From Mycolicibacterium wolinskyi (GTDB lineage Bacteria > Actinomycetota > Actinomycetes > Mycobacteriales > Mycobacteriaceae): 64,000 bases of DNA. Both the position numbers and the translations under genes were made by a program. The notes under the pieces are model-generated. The model searched no databases. It saw only the letters and a list, made by a program, of their open reading frames with translations, and was not told the DNA's origin. The stretch lies in assembly GCF_002101965.1 (NCBI RefSeq), contig NZ_LQQA01000017.1, positions 62,001-126,000 of the forward strand, given 5' to 3'. Position 1 is the stretch's first letter. The number at the start of each line of letters is the position of its first letter. This document shows, one piece after another, positions 57,725 to 64,000 of this stretch.

Positions 57725-57957
57725 TCGACTCAAGTCTCCTATGGCTCAACGTCGGCCTACCGGCAGATTTGCTCGGCGCCTATGCGCAGAAGTCACACGA
57801 AGCACAACTACAACAATTGGTACCGATTGCACCGTACGTCACAGGTGACGCTAAAGAAACTTTAGTCACAAATTACAATAATGTAATTGCGAGGAGTGTG
57901 ACCAATTAGTGATATTCGGACAATTTCCGAACTAATGTTCGATGCGCACTTCGGGCG
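57725..57957. promoter_or_regulatory. ripA upstream region with several inverted repeats
   Basis: The 233-base gap before ripA is A+T-rich and holds three perfect inverted repeats within 51 bases: GTCAC-AG-GTGAC (57838-57849), CTAAAG-AAA-CTTTAG (57851-57865) and AATTACA-ATAA-TGTAATT (57871-57888). A further GTCACA occurs at 57865-57870. GTCACA/TGTGAC half-sites recall cell-wall regulators of actinobacteria such as MtrA, known to act on ripA; the assignment of any repeat to a protein is inference. Confidence 0.6.
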
Positions 57958-58533
57958 TCACCGAGTGGCGTCCGACGGCTGCGCCGCGGCCGATCGTTTG
58001 CTGCGAACCTGCAGCATGCGGGTGCCGACGGCCGCCGCGGCGACGCCGAGGACGAGCACGATCGTCAATGCCGTCCACGGGAAATCCGGGGTCGTGATCT
58101 CGCCGACGAAATTCTGCGCAGAAAGGACCGGGTTGCCGGTCTTTGCCACGTCCTGACCGGCCTCCAAAGTCACCCGATCGAGCGTCGGACTGTAAGTACC
58201 GGCGAATGACGGACTCAACGCCAACACGGTCGACCCGGGATTGGCCTGGCCGACCTCGGTCGCGATATCCCGCAACGGCGTATCGATGCCCGGATTCCTC
58301 GGCAACACGACGATCTTGAGGTCGACGCCCTGCTGGCGCGCGTCGCTGACCACCTGTCGCAGCCCGTCGACGACTGCGGCCGGCGCACTCACGCCGTCGT
58401 CGCGAACATCGGCCTGCACCGCCGCCATGCACTGAGCGACGCCGTCGGGCTGGCCCGGATCGATGCCGACGGTTTCGCACACCTCGACCGGGATGAATGC
58501 CGGGAGGAACGGGATGACGTGCGGTCCAGTCAC
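57958..58533 (-). CDS. Rv1476-like single-span membrane protein
   Basis: A 191-residue protein with an N-terminal soluble part (CETVGIDPGQPDGVAQCMAA contains a cysteine pair) and one C-terminal membrane span (ALTIVLVLGVAAAAVGTRML) followed by a basic tail, predicting a tail-anchored topology. It is the homologue of Rv1476, always between acn and ripA in mycobacteria. Function unknown. Start GTG 58533. Confidence 0.85.
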   Translation of the reverse strand: MTGPHVIPFLPAFIPVEVCETVGIDPGQPDGVAQCMAAVQADVRDDGVSAPAAVVDGLRQVVSDARQQGVDLKIVVLPRNPGIDTPLRDIATEVGQANPGSTVLALSPSFAGTYSPTLDRVTLEAGQDVAKTGNPVLSAQNFVGEITTPDFPWTALTIVLVLGVAAAAVGTRMLQVRSKRSAAAQPSDATR

Positions 58534-58813
58534 ACAGGCAAGGTACCCGTGCCCGCACCGCCCCGAGAATCCACACCGACGATCGCGACGGCATCGTCAC
58601 CGTCCCGTGCGCCCGTTGTCACGCCAGCGTGACCGTCGGCGCCGGTTGCCACTCTGGCGTGACAGTGGGGAGTTCACCCGAACCGGGTGGCAGGCGCCAC
58701 GCGGGAAGGGAAGACTGGACCCCGCCCTGGAGCGCATTGCAGGACAAGCGTACTGTTAACATCGGAACGCCGCAGACACAGCCCGTCGCGGCGAGATTGA
58801 GCCGGGAGTTGAT

Positions 58814-61642
<2,829 letters not shown>

Positions 61643-61670
61643 ACCCGGCGGACCGGCAGAAGGTAACGCG

Positions 61671-62249
61671 TTGCCCCGGGTAACCGACGACCATCTCGCA
61701 GCCCGGCGCCGTCAGATCCTTGACGGCGCCAGGCGCTGCTTCGCCCAATACGGCTACGAGAGTGCGACCGTGCGGCGGCTCGAGCAGACGATCGGGCTGT
61801 CGCGCGGCGCGATCTTTCACCACTTCAAGGACAAGGACACCTTGTTCTTCGAACTGGCCCGCGAGGACGCCGAACGCATGGCCGACGTCGCGGCGCGCGA
61901 AGGCCTGATCCAGGTCATGCGTGATCTGCTGGCCGAGCCCGAGCAGTACGACTGGCTGGCCACCCGGCTGGAGATCGCGCGAAAGCTCCGCAATGACCCG
62001 GCATTTCACCAAGGCTGGGCGGAACGGTCAGCCGAGCTGTCGGCAGCGACGACCGAGCGCTTGCGCCGGCAGAAGCAAGCCGGACGCCTGCGTGACGATG
62101 TGCCGAGCGCAGTGCTGCACATCTACCTCGACCTGGTGCTCGACGGCCTCGTCGCCCGGCTGGCTTCAGGTGAAGACCCGAAGAACCTCAGCGCCGTCCT
62201 CGATCTGGTGGAAGCCTCGGTGCGACAGCAGCAGCCGACGAGCCAGTGA
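61671..62249 (+). CDS. acnR: TetR-family regulator of aconitase (AcnR-like)
   Basis: A 192-residue repressor. HTH region: ILDGARRCFAQYGYESATVR, then QTIGLSRGAIFHHFKDKDTL. Nearly identical in remembered sequence to Rv1474c and similar to AcnR of Corynebacterium glutamicum, which represses acn and contains an iron/citrate-sensing pocket. Start is TTG 61671 following AGAAGG. Co-directional with acn at 28 bases, so autoregulation of an acn-acnR operon is likely. Confidence 0.92.
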   Translation: MPRVTDDHLAARRRQILDGARRCFAQYGYESATVRRLEQTIGLSRGAIFHHFKDKDTLFFELAREDAERMADVAAREGLIQVMRDLLAEPEQYDWLATRLEIARKLRNDPAFHQGWAERSAELSAATTERLRRQKQAGRLRDDVPSAVLHIYLDLVLDGLVARLASGEDPKNLSAVLDLVEASVRQQQPTSQ

Positions 62250-62250
62250 G

Positions 62251-62445
62251 TCAGGCCCGCGTCTTGGTCCGGTGATTGGGCCCACCGCGGCTGCGCATGG
62301 TGGTGCCGGACTCCCGCAGCAAGCTGTGTATCGAGCCGTAGGACCGACCGGTCCTAGCAACCAGCGAGCGGATGCTGGCACCCCCCTCGTAGGCGCGGCG
62401 CAACTCGTTCAACAGCTCGTCCCGGGTCTTGTTCGTTTCCTTCAT
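62251..62445 (-). CDS. Small helix-turn-helix protein (Rv1473A-like)
   Basis: A 64-residue basic protein that is essentially one HTH: LRRAYEGGASIRSLVARTGR, then SYGSIHSLLRESGTTMRSRG. ATG 62445 (MKETNKT) is chosen because GGGGAG lies six bases upstream; an ATG two codons earlier is possible. It is the counterpart of Rv1473A between acnR and the ABC-F gene. It resembles small actinobacterial HTH proteins of the WhiB-independent type; the target is unknown. Stop abuts the acnR stop. Confidence 0.85.
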   Translation of the reverse strand: MKETNKTRDELLNELRRAYEGGASIRSLVARTGRSYGSIHSLLRESGTTMRSRGGPNHRTKTRA

Positions 62446-62573
62446 CGACATCTCCCCGCTCTCGATGTCCCGACGCATACCCACCCTAGGAAGCAGTCAC
62501 ACACCGATGGGCGGATTTGTCCAACGTCTTAGATTTACGTGGCCGAAAGCGAGACGGGTCTTGAGTTTTCGCG

Positions 62574-64000
<1,427 letters not shown>

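Overview
The window is mycobacterial chromosome: high-GC, with the characteristic mycobacterial gene blocks dnaE1, lspA-rluD, ileS, mutAB-meaB, hemH-inhA-fabG1, moxR-DUF58-VWA, ripA-ripB and acn. The 255-residue FabG1 reading (including an N-terminus of the TVTDNPAET type) and the overall gene content point to a fast-growing Mycolicibacterium related to M. smegmatis. The species is inferred from remembered sequences and cannot be fixed without a search.

Left part (1-16.5 kb): an MFS transporter cut by the window edge, a luciferase-like oxidoreductase, a MerR regulator facing a PPOX-type F420/flavin protein across a palindromic operator, dnaE1, a TetR regulator, a rarD-rluD-lspA operon, ansA, a small secreted protein, DNA polymerase IV, an S4 RNA-binding protein, and ileS with a T-box riboswitch leader.

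Middle (16.5-38.7 kb): an accessory lipid island. It opens with a condensation-like orphan, an HTH regulator and a membrane protein. A cutinase and a fatty-acyl-AMP ligase follow, then papA2, a Stf0-type trehalose 2-sulfotransferase, sap, chp1, mmpL8, papA1 and pks2. Order and strands from papA2 to pks2 match the sulfolipid-1 locus of M. tuberculosis, with the sulfotransferase gene (unlinked in M. tuberculosis) placed between papA2 and sap. Together these genes would sulfate trehalose (Stf0), add a straight acyl chain (PapA2), make and load methyl-branched chains (FadD, Pks2, PapA1), finish acylation (Chp1) and export the product (MmpL8, Sap). This is the main discovery candidate. Two near-identical operator-like palindromes (TCCCAAAAWTGGGA) lie at the two ends of the island, and three intergenic stretches inside or beside it are long and less GC-rich than the surrounding coding DNA.

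Right part (38.7-64 kb): conserved core. It holds a LipL-type esterase, a DUF4333 lipoprotein, meaB-mutB-mutA (propionyl/methylmalonyl-CoA metabolism, which also supplies the methylmalonyl-CoA that Pks2 consumes), a VTT membrane protein, DoxX, SPFH and NfeD proteins, hemH, inhA-fabG1 (FAS-II), the VWA-DUF58-MoxR chaperone block, ripB and ripA peptidoglycan hydrolases, an Rv1476-type membrane protein, acn with its TetR regulator, a small HTH protein and an ABC-F ATPase running off the right edge. No rRNA, tRNA, CRISPR array or intact insertion sequence was seen.
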